Positions 53,580 through 63,335 of a stretch of DNA of 64,000 nt are shown piece after piece; positions within the stretch are counted from its first letter, which is position 1; each line of letters opens with the position of its first letter. The stretch comes from Polydactylus sextarius. Its lineage: Eukaryota > Chordata > Actinopteri > Polynemidae. Made by a program: the position numbers and the translations under genes. The notes under the pieces were generated by a model, which searched no databases, was not told the origin of the DNA, and was given only the letters and a program-made list of their open reading frames with translations. The stretch spans positions 16,073,514-16,137,513 of the forward strand of contig CM028916.1 of NCBI GenBank assembly GCA_016801845.1. The letters run 5' to 3'.

Positions 53580-56500
53580 CAAGAATAATTTAGCTAAAAT
53601 CTCTGACATGTTTATTTTCTTAATCTGGGATAATTAAATGTAGACTGTTGGACAGAAATAGCAAAATCTTCCAATACAGTAGTAAAATATAAATGTGATA
53701 TTACCATCACAATCTGAGCTGAACAAGCAGATGTGTGGGTGTGTGTTTTAATATTTTTGAGGGAACAGAGAAACAACAGAACAAAAGTTGAAATTGTAAA
53801 GGATAAAAGCTCAGCGCTACATGGAGTACTGATTGATGGGCTGTTTAGGTCACTAAAGAACAATAATACATCTCTGGCTACCTCTCCAGATCTCTCCAAT
53901 CCAGATGGTTTATTCTTCAAATCCATCACAGAGACATCGGTCGAGGTCCAGTGGCAACCCTTCTACTACTCTTTCGATGGATGGGAGATCAGCTTCATCC
54001 CCAAGGTAAAGTTGTGTGAATAGTCAGTGCATGTGTTCACTGTCGGGTCCATTGTGAGACTGTAGAGTCCACAATAACAGAACGTACAGAGAAAAGACTT
54101 CGTCTTGTTATTCCTTTAATGAATCAAATGGCAGTTTTGCTTGCTATCTTCCACACACACAAGCTCACACACGCACACGCACACACACACACACTTAACA
54201 GTAGCGGTTTTCCATTTAGCTCATTGAGCTGAAAAAATGTTATTGATCATAAAGAAGTCTTTTAAAAACTTGCTAATGCTGATCTATAAATGACTGGATT
54301 TCTGAGGTAACAGGAAGAAAAATAGCGGGATGGATTTAGGTTTTCTAGGGGGCCTATTTCACATTAGACAAGCGGATTGTCTTAAGCTTATTGGCTATTA
54401 GATGGATGAGCCATTAAACCCATTTCCAGAATAACCCTTCGTAAAAACCATACCAAGGCCACGTTCAAAGCCAGAAAGCAAAAAGCTTTCTCTTTCTAAT
54501 TCCTGCTGTAAACTCGGAGACTCGCGGCACTCTAATCTCGTGACCTCTCACAGTAATTGGTTTTCTCCTTTAAGGTGTTCTTAGGAGGAGGTATCCTTTG
54601 TTCAGGCCAGACTCTGAGCATTGAATCCGTTGTTAAGATGCTTTGTTTGTGTTTATTCCAGAAAGTTTTCTGAATGACAAAAAGCTGTGGGCCCTGTGAT
54701 TTCATTTGATTGCTTTTAGCTTTCCTCTCCTCTCTCTTTCTGTCCAGTCTTCCATGTCTCGCCACCGTCGCTCCTCCTCCAGCGTCTTTCACCCCCTCGC
54801 TCGCTCTCATTCTCTCTTGCTCTAGCCACAGGGGAAATCATATTATATGTTGGCAGTCCCGCCCCCTGTGGATCTAATCCAGCAATGGGGATTGTGAATT
54901 TTGACAATCTCGTAATGGAGGTAGGCATGAAAGCTTTAGCCTATGGGAGCAAACACAGTACTCACTAGCCTGTCAAAGGGAAATGCAGAGTGAGAGAGGG
55001 AGGGAGGGAAGGTGACTGTCAAAACCCACTATTAACACTCTTAGAAACAGCTACAGTAGATATCTGACATTGCAATAAAATATCATGCTGCCAGTGCTTT
55101 TGCACAAAACAACAAGCCATCTAACATGTCATATCTTAGGTTCTTTGTAATAAGGTGTTAACGCTATAAAACAATTGGTCAGTCAGTGTTATGACTAGTG
55201 GAACTGTACTAGTTTTATTATATTTGCTGCAACTGTAACAATGATCATAACAATAATCATTTATGTGACTTTTGAAAAGGACAAAATCTTTTTTTTTTCA
55301 AATTTTATTTCACTGTTTTTTTTTTTTTTTGGTTGTTGGATAAGAAGCTGAAATTAAATTGGCACATAACAGACACACCTGACTTCATATAATAATCATC
55401 ATTTCCCTGAGGCATCTGACTTTTCTGATTCATGTTAAATCGTGAGACACGGAGCTCATAGCTCAAACGTTCAGGAGACATGGTGAACTTGTGCAAATCT
55501 TTAACAATTCTTCATAAATGATATCTTACATGATGATGCTGATGATGCTAATTGTTGCCTGTGGCTATAACATTGTTCAAATTACACTTCATGACTCCTT
55601 CACTCCTGTGAGGAAAAAGCAGCAACTGGCAGATTCCATGAAGAACTAAAAATGATCTGTCTTGCTCATCTGAGCCTCTGAAGCTGCATCGTGGAGAAGG
55701 AATGATGTGATTAAGCAACTGGGGAACCCCTTCCAAGCATAATACTTTCTTACATAAGAGTGAATTCACCCAGTTTACAACAAGACTAGGTCAAAACACA
55801 ATATATATGACACTACCACATATGGTCAGTGTGCAAAATTGAGGACATAGGCAAAAACTGCTGCAGAACTGCAGCACTTTCTTCCTTGTGTCAGCCAGTT
55901 TCAGCATTTTTAAAGCAGCCGAATTCCCAATAAAGCTTCTCTCATTTACATGTTTTTCTGCTTGTGTTGTCACAAAATGACACGAGTATGAAATAAGACT
56001 GAAACATGGGTCATTAACGCTAGATGTTAATCTGCATCCCCTTCATTTCCAAGCTGCTGCTCTGCTTTGTTACAATCCTGAAAAAGTTACCATATACATG
56101 AGTTAAAACACGCCCACCATCCTCTGGCTGCTGTGTTGTCAGTTAGACTAAAGACATGAGTGACTACTGGTGACTTTCTTTTACAGCATGTAGCTAAGGT
56201 TTGTCCAAAAAGTTACAAAATGTGACACTAAGTGCTAAACAGACTGAAAAGTCAGTAAATTCAGCAACAAAGGTACTAAGTTGTCAACGCTGTCTGTGAA
56301 TGTCCTGTGGTGGTGTCGGTGTTGTTAGCAGCAGCCCATTTGCAGAGAGCAAGTCAGGGAACAGGGGAAACTTCCCATCGTGCAGTCACATGACATTTGT
56401 CCAAACAAAAATGTAATTCTAACATTCTGTGTTAGTGTATGATAATCACTTAGACAGTCATGGATGTTTGAGTTATAGCTTATATGGCCTCTCTGAAATG

Positions 56501-59500
56501 GTCCAGCCAAAAACATGTTGTCCCACATAACCATAACAGCATCTTTATTTATTTATTTATTTACCTAGGTCATGTGATAATCTGTCTGTGAGAGACTGCT
56601 GCCACCCCAGTGTAATGGAGGTGGATGAATTTCTGTGCTGCTCACTGCTCTGAGAAATTACATTTGAAAAATCAACAGCAAAGTATTTTACCAGAAACAA
56701 TGTGGCTGTCACTCTGGATAATCCACAAACTGTGGTGTCAACAGTTTTTTTTTTTTTTTTCCTTTTTCTTCTTCTTCATCCTTATGAAAATTGATGGTTT
56801 TCAAAACTAGGGAACCCTTTTACCTTCCCCACTGTTGTCTATTTGAGTGCATCATGAAGAAAGCTGAAGGCAGCGCATTGTAGAAAATCTTATTCTAGTA
56901 ATTTTCACATGCCTCAGAGGTTGTATATGTATTTTTTAAAAAGCATTTATCACCAAGCTGTTTCTTTATCCTAAACTATCTGATATAATTCTATTTTGCA
57001 GTTGGTAAGATATTAATCACGACTACAACATATTCCAAATGGAATACGATTATAATATTTTTCATGAATAGTAAAAGATTGTGAGAACCACCTTGTGCCC
57101 ATTTCTACCGATAGACATAAAAATGACATACTGCCTTACCTGAAAAACTGAATCACCTTAATAAGTAAGTGAAACATATGAATGGACAATCAAATGGTCC
57201 CACATTTTTGACACCCTTAGGCATGATATAATTAAAGTAATAAAAAATATTTCCACGAGAACCAAAAGAAATCTTTTGATATTCCTCATCTAATTGAGCT
57301 TGTCGGAAGAGAGAATGATGACTAATTATGAGCAAACTGACACCAGCGATGGGAGTGGGATATGTTGTTATGGTGTTTCATTTAGTATAATATAGCATTG
57401 CCTGCATTTAACTGTATTATTACTGAGATTGAACACCGCTTGTTATCGGAATATTACCGTGGTGTGTTACTGCCCACCCTGGTAATTTAGTTTAGGTGAT
57501 TAAATGGATTGCATCTCTAATTACAGTTTTGATTCAGGAAAGTAGCAAGCTGTTATATATTCTGTTTTAATACATGCCTTCATAGCTCAGGCTTCTGGGG
57601 ATCTTGGAGCAGCAGTAGGTTTAACATCTGTCTGTCGGCAGGAAGTGCATGTGCAACATTGGCTCCGAGAACAGCTGGGAATAGCAGGGGCTCTGTATGG
57701 ATGAGTGACAGGCCTTTGAAAACGTACAGAATGCTGCCTCTGCAGTACAGGGCCTGAGAAATATCACTGTAGCCCACATACTCATTTTTCAGTGACACGG
57801 TTTGGGATTTTAATGTGCTAAACTATACAGACATTTACAAATGAGTCGAAAGAGAAAAAAAAAAAAAACGGTAATTATAAAATTCTGAAAATTTTCTGCA
57901 TAGAGATCATCTGCATGTGTTATTGTTTATGTCACACTGGTGATAATAGTCTCATATTCTCATTCTATCATTCTGTGATATAATTCATTCCATCAAATGT
58001 GAGAAGGGGTTTACTCAACTAGGTGCAATAAACTTCCAGTCTCATTGCATCTGTCTGTGGTTTTTCCCAGGACAACGATGGAGGAATGACGGCACAGCTG
58101 CCCAGCACCATCACATCCTTTGTGCAGACTGGTCTGAGACCAGGGGAAGAATATACTGTTAACTTAGTGGCGCTCCGAGACCAGGGTCGAAGTCAGCCAG
58201 TCACTGCTACCGTCACAACACGTATGTATGGAGTTAAAACAGCTAACTGTGAAATGGTGAAGAGACATGTTTACATGAGGATCAGTCATATACATTTAAT
58301 TCATTCATTCTCTCATTAATACATGCACCTGTTGTGTAGCTGATGCCAGATACACTTTTTGACCCCATAGGAAATAACAGAAAGCTGGGCTGCCTGCTGT
58401 GATTGTTCTCAGTCTTGAGGCCGAAAAAAATGGAACCAATAGCACTACCATGTGGCTAGTTTAGTTTCATTTTAGGTTTGGTTCATAACTCTGGTATGGA
58501 AGCCCTGAAAGGCAAGCAAGTTATTTTCCTTTAAATAAACTGTAAAGTAGGTTCAAGACGATGACTGGGTTAAGCATAAACTTATCACCCCGGAGACAGG
58601 TTCAAATCCCACTTTAATTTTCCTCACTTTCCTTTTGGGGTTTCTATACTTGTAAATGGTAATAAGGCTGAGAAGACAATAGTCTTCCTCTATTGATTCT
58701 TTGAATCAGTATGAAGCTACATTTCCAGTGAAACTGAAATGACTTCTCTCTGACTTTATTAAATGTGAACAATGTGTTCATCATGAAGCTTCTTCAGGTT
58801 CACTCAGTAAAAGTGCATGATTCACATATACAATAAATATATACTTAAAAAAAATCTCCAAACTTAATGGCATGTATTTTGATTCATCAATCAGGATTTA
58901 GGGCTATATGACCAGGTGTCGAGCAGTTTCTGATATTTTTGACATTTTGCATGTATTACCAAAAAAAAGAAAAAGAAAAGAATAATATACATACTCACAT
59001 GCTCTTAAGATGTAACACACATATACACAGTAGACACCTGTATAATACCCTAGCATAACCACAGAGTGTCACCTTGACGTATTTGTTGGTCTGCCACCAT
59101 TTATGTCCCTGACGTAAACCTCACTGAGGTATTACCTCCACTCTTCACCCAGCTGACACAACTTAGACAGCTGTGATAGATCCAATTCAAACCTCGTCCA
59201 TAACAATTCAAACTCTGATGTCTGCCGTCAAAACACCATCAATTTCTTGTCAAGTCTTTGTTCATTTCGTAGGTTGTAATTAAGTATCGATTAATAATTC
59301 ATGGCACTTTCTCATCCATTTTTCATGGCAGCCCACTGCAGGACATCTTATTGGGTAAAGAAAGAGGGAAAGACAAATTTGCAGGTGCTCAATTATTTAG
59401 AATAAAGATTTATCCTTCCTTGGAGACGTAGGGAGAGTACGATGAAGAGTGGGAGGGAAAAACCAGAGGGAGCAGACAGCTGATGTGGGAACTGGTTCTC

Positions 59501-61353
59501 GGTAACTGTCTTCCTCAGGATATTTTCTAGGACGAGACCCAAGGGGCCAATTTTTAATACATCAAGGATCAGGGTGGACCTGCAATATGTCAAGCCCAAG
59601 CCTGGGACTTATTTAGATCTCAAAAGCTTAAAGAAAGACTTTAAAAGAAAACCTAGTTCCTGTATTGCTTAGTGCATGAAAGATGTCATTCACAGTAGTT
59701 TCCCCAGGGGCTGCATCCAGGAGAATAATTATCCTGTCACAAAACAGTGTGGCGCTTTGATTTTAAGACATTCATGTCTAACTAAGCATTGTGTCATGTA
59801 CTATTTTGGTTCCTTCTTCAACATTAAATGAAGTTTGTCACCTTTTTCAAATTTAATCGAGGAATTATTCAAGTTACTATTGTAAAATGTGCATAAGTGT
59901 CATTTAAGCCCCATTTACCTGCAAAAGGATTCATCAAAAAAGCAAAAAACCTGCTGATGTGAAATCAAAGTAACACATATGAGACCACAGCTTTTGTGGG
60001 AAGAAGTAATTAACAGGTTAATGAAACACAGTGGTAATTGTCACATTTTCTAACACCCTATTACTCTGAGTGAGGATTCTTTATATTGGCATTGATGCTC
60101 TAAGAGTGAGAACATGTAGAGAAAATGGTTAATGAACCCCAATCATTTCGAACATCCTGAAGTGGATTTTTCTCATCACACACAATGTGTTTTCAGCTCT
60201 TCACACCTAATAAGTGTTGTTCTTCAGCAATCAGCTCGTGAGGACTTTAATCATGGCTCATGGGTTACAATTTGCAAAGATAATACCCACTGCCTCAACA
60301 TGTGTCAAGTCTGATAAGTTTTAAATGCTTGGCAGTCAGAGAACAGCTTATTTTGATTGCAAATTCACATATATAGCAGTGCTGCTAAGGCTTAAAACAT
60401 AGGCATGAGCTTTCATGTTTTAATTTTAAGTTTTCTGTTTTAGTTCCCCTGTGAATGTTGATTGAAATGTGTCCAAACCAAAAGTTGGAATCAAATTTCC
60501 CCTAATCATAATTTGGCCAGGAGTGTGTATTATCAAGGCCAAGCTCTTTTATAGTTGTTTGAAGTTGGGCAATATTTTAAATATGAGAAATTACGAGTTC
60601 TTTTGCTGAAAGAAAAACTATCTTTTCTATTTTTGATCGGTTGATTAGTTAACTGATTGTTGGTGATTAATGTTGTAAGATATGATCCAGCTTCAGAAAT
60701 GAAATGATGTGCTACTTCCCAAAAAAAAAAAAAAATCCTATGTCAGTGATTCCAAACCTATGAGTCCCAACATAAATCTGGAAGTCGCAGACAAGTAAGA
60801 CAAGTAATACTTTTGCATTTAACAAAAATTCAAGTGATTAATTGGTGATAAAAATGTCAGATGATAGCCGTCCCTCGTCAAAAAAGCAATGCAGAAATGG
60901 ACAAATCGACAAAGCGACTCCACCTGAGTGGCCCTGTTTTGTTCATAATAATAGCAACAAGACATTCAATAACAATACTACTCTTTTTGACAGTGATTGA
61001 CGGCCCCACACAGCTGATTGTACGCGATGTGTCTGACACTGTGGCGTTTGTGGAGTGGACACCACCCAAAGCAAAGATTGATCAGATTGTACTGCGTTAT
61101 GGCCTCGTGGGAGGTGAAGGGCCACGGACCACCTTCCGCCTCCAGCCTACGCTCAGCCAGTATTCCCTGCAGGTTAGTGTATCTGTGTGTGAGTATGTGT
61201 TTGTACAATTCATCATGTCCTAAACTCACAGGTCTGATCATACAGACAGTATCTGGGCTCATCTACCTTTTGAAAGCCAGTCTTCACAAATTAAACCTTT
61301 TATCTTTGGGATGATAGTTGGCTTCGGAGTTATTACACTGTAGTTCAGTATTA

Positions 61354-61391
<38 letters not shown>

Positions 61392-63335
61392 GTGTATACT
61401 TGTTGAATTATCTTATCTCAAAACCTGCCTGCCTTCTGTGTCTGGAGATAAAAAATAACAAGCATAAATCCATGCAAAGAGATTAAATAGACTAAACTGT
61501 TCCTGTTGTTATTGTTTTTTTCCTGCGGCACAGGTTCTGCGTCCTGGCTCACGTTATGAGGTGTCTGTCAGAGGTGTGAGAAAAGGAAACGAGAGTGGAT
61601 CCATTTCCACTGAGTTTACAACCGGTGAGGTCTGACAGCAAGCAGATGTGGTGATAGTGTTGTGTGTGATCCTGTGCCTGCCTCTGGGAATAGAACAGTT
61701 GATGACATATGGCTTAATGTATACCACACTGTTTGTCTATATTGGATATGGTGGTGAACATCTGTTCATAGGTTTTTTTTTTCTTTGGCTCCTGTAAAGT
61801 TTGTGTAGGAGAAAGCACATCGTTTGTAGAAACATCATTCTAATCTGGTTTAAGTACAAACAACACAATCAAAATGACATTCTTGCAACTACATGTAAAG
61901 TGTATGTTTATTTATCTTCTATTGTTACTAAAGGACATGTGTAAGAACAGATGATGATCCGCTGTATTTTCTTTCATCTTCCGTACAGATAACCTCTCCC
62001 GTTTTTGTATCTGATGCTGTTGAAACTGCTGCTGTTTGCTTGTTCACAATCCCTTAGAATTGGTCTCAGTGTCCCCAACATTGTCAGCTTTATCGTTCTT
62101 CTCAGAAATCGATGCCCCCAAGAACTTGCGGCTGGTGTCCCAGACCTCCACCACCCTGGAGCTCGAATGGGATAACAGCGAGGCCGAGGTAATGAATCCT
62201 GGACTGAATTACATTTGCAAGTTATTTTCATTGCAGCACAACAAAGTTTAGTGAGTAAAGAACAAATGGTTTGCAATGTACTCTCAGCAGTATCATTGTT
62301 TGAAATAATTCTATATACAAACAAAAACAAAGTTATGATGAGCATAGTGGATTAAATAGTTTTAGATAAGGTTACTAGATATTACACCTTAAAGAACATA
62401 GAATAGCCAAAACTGTCCATCTTGTCAACATAGAAGCTGTTTACTGTACTATACTAGTAAATCAGTGGTAATAAAACTAATGATATATTGACATAATATC
62501 TGGAGGGGCTCTAAATGAGCACATTTACTGCTGATTTATATTACGAATATATATTTGTTCTTGTTTTTCATAAATACATTTTAATAGTAGGATATTTAAT
62601 TGTAATGGATTATTTGTATTGTCTAATATCCAGTAGGTGTCTCAGTAAAGACTTTGAATTCACAGCTGGAAACAAATAAACGCTAAACGTCCTAAAATAC
62701 GGTTCTCCCTAAAATTTTATCTTTTTTAATAATAATAAATAATTTATCATCCACTTTCCACTGCTTTTCACCCTTTCTCCACAACTGCCCTAAAGCAGGT
62801 TTAAAGTTCTAAACACTTGTTTTTTCGTTTTTTTTTTTTTTTTTTTTTTTTTTTTAGCGCTCTGTCATCACAAACAGGTGGATCTGCACTAAGCAGCTTG
62901 GTAAATGCCAATAACGGTGAAAGAACAAACCTGTCACTTGCTGCTAGTGGTCAGTGGATAAGAAAAAAGATTTATTTCACTCAGTATCCACAGTTGTTTT
63001 CTAGTGCTCACTAACTACCAACACAGTCTGTCTTGATGCCTCATGATTCTGCAGCTTGTTGACACAAAGCCAAAATATCATACTGGGCTGACGCTAAACA
63101 AACCATTTATTCTATTAACCATTAACAACACAGGGTAAAAGTACTGAAGGTGTTTTGGCTGTGAAGATATTATTACAAGTGTTACCTGCAGTTTGGTGCT
63201 GTAGCTGTTAAAATATGTATGTTTATACGTAGGTGGAGGGATACCAGGTGGTGTACAGCACTTTAGCGGGGGATCAGTATGATAAAGTCACTGTACCGCG
63301 AAATGAGGGAGCCACCACTAAGACCACTCTCACAG
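42582..63335 (+). CDS. tnr: tenascin-R, 5' half of the gene (13 spliced coding exons, runs off the window)
   Basis: Tenascin-R is a secreted matrix glycoprotein of the vertebrate central nervous system. In mammals it is made by oligodendrocytes and some neurons, accumulates in perineuronal nets and at nodes of Ranvier, and binds lecticans and contactin-type receptors. The 13 exons splice to 676 residues plus one base, about half of the roughly 1,350 residues usual for the family. Order by residue: signal peptide about 1-33; N-terminal assembly region with paired cysteines and a coiled coil about 148-182; EGF-like region about 190-347; FN3-1 about 348-436; FN3-2 to 525; FN3-3 to 615; FN3-4 from 615, cut by the edge. 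The 4.5 EGF repeats separate it from tenascin-C (many more) and tenascin-W (fewer). Segments such as DGWEISFIPK, DVSDTVAFVEW and WDNSEAEV are tenascin-R-like, recalled from the mammalian protein. No frameshift or in-frame stop was seen. Confidence 0.96.
43255..43400. repeat. degraded fish-type dispersed repeat fragment
   Basis: The blocks GCATAATGTTTTC, TTGTCTGCCCATCCATC and GGTCAAGGTCACAGTGACCT, in this order, resemble a repeat common in fish genomes, in which a pyrimidine-rich GTCCGTCCGTC stretch precedes GGTCAAAGGTCAAGGTCAC. The match is from memory of the pattern, and the copy looks internally deleted. Confidence 0.45.
43346..43366. promoter_or_regulatory. ERE-type palindrome with an adjacent extra half-site
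   Basis: AGGTCACAGTGACCT at 43352-43366 is an exact inverted repeat of AGGTCA with a 3-base spacer, the consensus estrogen response element. A further AGGTCA at 43346-43351 abuts it directly. It is carried by a dispersed-repeat fragment in a tnr intron. Binding is plausible from sequence; function here is unknown. Confidence 0.35.
43880..44096 (+). CDS. tnr: tnr exon: end of signal peptide and N-terminal variable region
   Basis: Encodes residues 29-100 plus one base, between the acceptor CTCTCCAG and the donor ACG/GTGAGA. The first residues, VATHAAPSG, complete the signal peptide, with likely cleavage around Ala33. RVRRQ at residues 46-50 is a furin-like dibasic site. EQPVVFNHVYNINVPL at residues 67-82 is a conserved tenascin-R block. 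Cys86 follows. A second possible donor lies six bases upstream (CCG/GTGACG) and would remove two residues in frame. Confidence 0.95.
44220..44320 (+). CDS. tnr: tnr exon: acidic linker of the N-terminal region
   Basis: Encodes residues 101-134 (Asp101 split across the junction), from acceptor TTTGAAAG to donor CAG/GTAGGT. The peptide is acidic and rich in Pro, Thr and Glu, and ends EQTLDADSQ, aligning with the poorly conserved linker before the VTFTHRIN block. The acceptor has a weak pyrimidine tract, but the phase (1 in, 0 out) joins both neighbours without a stop. Confidence 0.88.
44321..44708 (+). other. tnr: tnr intron (388 bp)
   Basis: GT..AG intron with a short TA run near 44610-44628. 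Nothing else was seen. Confidence 0.9.
44709..44871 (+). CDS. tnr: tnr exon: assembly region with coiled coil and interchain cysteines
   Basis: Encodes residues 135-188 plus one base. It opens with VTFTHRINIPK, a strongly conserved block, then Cys148 and Cys150. The heptad-like stretch IQQLATRVEMLEREVSLLRA (about 156-175) follows, then Cys177 and the Cys181-Cys182 pair. In tenascins this region joins subunits into trimers or dimers through the coiled coil and flanking disulphides. The donor is ATGG/GTGAGT. The interchain roles of the individual cysteines are inferred from the family. Confidence 0.95.
44872..45712 (+). other. tnr: tnr intron (841 bp)
   Basis: GT..AG intron. On the minus strand a non-repetitive open frame of 123 codons covers 45159-45530; it has no recognised domain or splice context and is listed as a curiosity, not a gene. 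Confidence 0.9.
45713..46189 (+). CDS. tnr: tnr exon: 4.5 EGF-like repeats
   Basis: A single 477-base exon encodes residues 190-347 (Gly189 and Val348 are split). A partial first EGF repeat, from CSGHGSFSFDTCGCICEEGW, is followed by four complete six-cysteine repeats of about 31 residues (for example starting CPDDCSGQGVCVDGECVC). Tenascin-type repeats of this kind stack into a rod; in tenascin-R they take part in cell adhesion and are reported to act on sodium-channel beta subunits. N-glycosylation sequons are present at NCS positions and at NGT. The exon is clearly more GC-rich than its flanking introns. All EGF units lying in one exon is the expected tnr structure. Confidence 0.98.
49093..49137. 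repeat. (CA)n microsatellite
   Basis: About 45 bp of pure CA. The open frames through it are artefacts. Confidence 0.97.
51903..51933. repeat. (TGATAA)5 hexanucleotide repeat
   Basis: Five tandem copies of TGATAA, about 140 bases upstream of the FN3-1 exon. The sequence resembles clustered GATA motifs (TGATAA), although simple-repeat expansion is the plainest explanation. Confidence 0.9.
52071..52190 (+). CDS. tnr: tnr exon: FN3 domain 1, first half
   Basis: Encodes residues 349-387 with split codons at both ends (phase 1 in and out). APVMNLRVRETTDRTVELEW contains the typical FN3 first strands with the core tryptophan, followed by VTYTPSSPG. The acceptor GTCAACAG and donor GAG/GTAAAT are good. 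It joins the last EGF repeat directly to FN3-1, as in other tenascin-R proteins. Confidence 0.96.
52270..52413 (+). CDS. tnr: tnr exon: FN3 domain 1, second half
   Basis: Encodes residues 389-435. It contains the FN3 hallmark GLEAGMEYNINVFAV with the core tyrosine. NTT gives a potential N-glycosylation site. The short upstream intron (52191-52269, 79 bp) is the smallest in the window. Phase 1 at both ends. Confidence 0.96.
52414..53889 (+). other. tnr: tnr intron (1.5 kb)
   Basis: GT..AG intron with T-rich runs at about 52635-52657 and 53548-53579. No gene was seen. Confidence 0.9.
53548..53579. repeat. poly-T tract (about 32 nt)
   Basis: Pure T run inside an FN3-region intron; possible reverse-oriented retroposon tail, body not recognised. 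Confidence 0.9.
53890..54005 (+). CDS. tnr: tnr exon: FN3 domain 2, first half
   Basis: Encodes residues 437-474 (Tyr436 split at the start). The motif SITETSVEVQWQPF, then SFDGWEISFIPK, is nearly the tenascin-R consensus. The pyrimidine-rich acceptor is CCTCTCCAG and the donor AAG/GTAAAG. It ends in phase 0, inside the domain. Confidence 0.97.
54006..58070 (+). other. tnr: tnr intron (4.1 kb)
   Basis: No gene was recognised. A CA tract lies at about 54157-54195. T-rich runs lie near 55290-55330 and 56745-56775. Other parts are AT-rich and unremarkable. Confidence 0.9.
58071..58221 (+). CDS. tnr: tnr exon: FN3 domain 2, second half
   Basis: Encodes residues 475-524 plus one base. It starts DNDGGMTAQLPSTITSF and holds the FN3 hallmark GLRPGEEYTVNLVAL. 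Acceptor TTTTTCCCAG; donor after ACAAC/GTATGT. In phase 0, out phase 1. Confidence 0.97.
58560..58680 (+). repeat. possible degraded tRNA-derived (MIR/CORE-like) SINE
   Basis: A perfect pol III B-box (GGTTCAAATCC, 58599-58609) lies about 37 bases after an A-box-like TGACTGGGTTAAG. Downstream is a MIR-like TTTCTATACTTGTAAATGG. Order and spacing suit an old tRNA-derived SINE, but no target-site duplication was found. Confidence 0.35.
60744..60800 (+). repeat. possible hAT-type MITE terminal fragment
   Basis: CAGTGATTCCAAACCTATGA, then GTCCCAACATAAATCTGG and AAGTCGCAGA, resemble the end of fish hAT MITEs of the CAGTGGTTCCCAACC type. The other terminus was not located, so this is at most a decayed end. 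Confidence 0.3.
60994..61172 (+). CDS. tnr: tnr exon: FN3 domain 3, first part
   Basis: Encodes residues 526-584 (Leu525 split). It begins IDGPTQLIVRDVSDTVAFVE and continues YGLVGGEGPRTTFRLQPTLS, an almost unchanged tenascin-R sequence. In mammalian tenascin-R the FN3 3-5 region binds lectican C-type lectin domains, so strong conservation fits that role. Donor CAG/GTTAGT; phase 1 in, 0 out. Confidence 0.97.
61173..61533 (+). other. tnr: tnr intron (361 bp) with (GT)n
   Basis: A short GT..AG intron carrying a GT microsatellite at about 61357-61388. Nothing else was seen. Confidence 0.92.
61534..61624 (+). CDS. tnr: tnr exon: FN3 domain 3, second part
   Basis: Encodes residues 585-614 plus one base, beginning VLRPGSRYEVSVRGVRKGNE (FN3 F strand with the core tyrosine). 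NES is a possible N-glycosylation site. Acceptor GCACAG; donor ACCG/GTGAGG. Phase 0 in, 1 out. Confidence 0.96.
61625..62105 (+). other. tnr: tnr intron (481 bp)
   Basis: GT..AG intron with no other feature seen. Confidence 0.92.
62106..62188 (+). CDS. tnr: tnr exon: FN3 domain 4, first part
   Basis: Encodes residues 616-642 (Glu615 split). It reads IDAPKNLRLVSQTSTTLELE, then WDNSEAEV across the next junction, the start of FN3-4 with its core tryptophan. Donor GAG/GTAATG; phase 1 in, 0 out. Confidence 0.97.
62189..63232 (+). other. tnr: tnr intron (1.0 kb)
   Basis: AT-rich GT..AG intron with a long T-rich run at 62818-62857. No gene was seen. Confidence 0.92.
63233..63335 (+). CDS. tnr: tnr exon: FN3 domain 4, second part (last exon in window)
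   Basis: Encodes residues 643-676 plus one base, VEGYQVVYSTLAGDQYDKVT through TTLT. It is the middle of FN3-4. The donor is CACAG/GTGAGT. The acceptor TATACGTAG has a weak pyrimidine tract, but the phase and protein match are clear. The expected continuation (a PG.EY-type F strand completing FN3-4) is not found before 64000, so the next exon lies beyond the window. Confidence 0.95.

Larger units (their letters stand above)
58222..60993 (+). other. tnr: tnr intron (2.8 kb)
   Basis: No gene was seen. It contains a possible tRNA-derived SINE remnant at 58560-58680, a possible hAT-type fragment from 60744, and A-rich tracts near 58960-58980 and 60721-60735. Confidence 0.9.
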
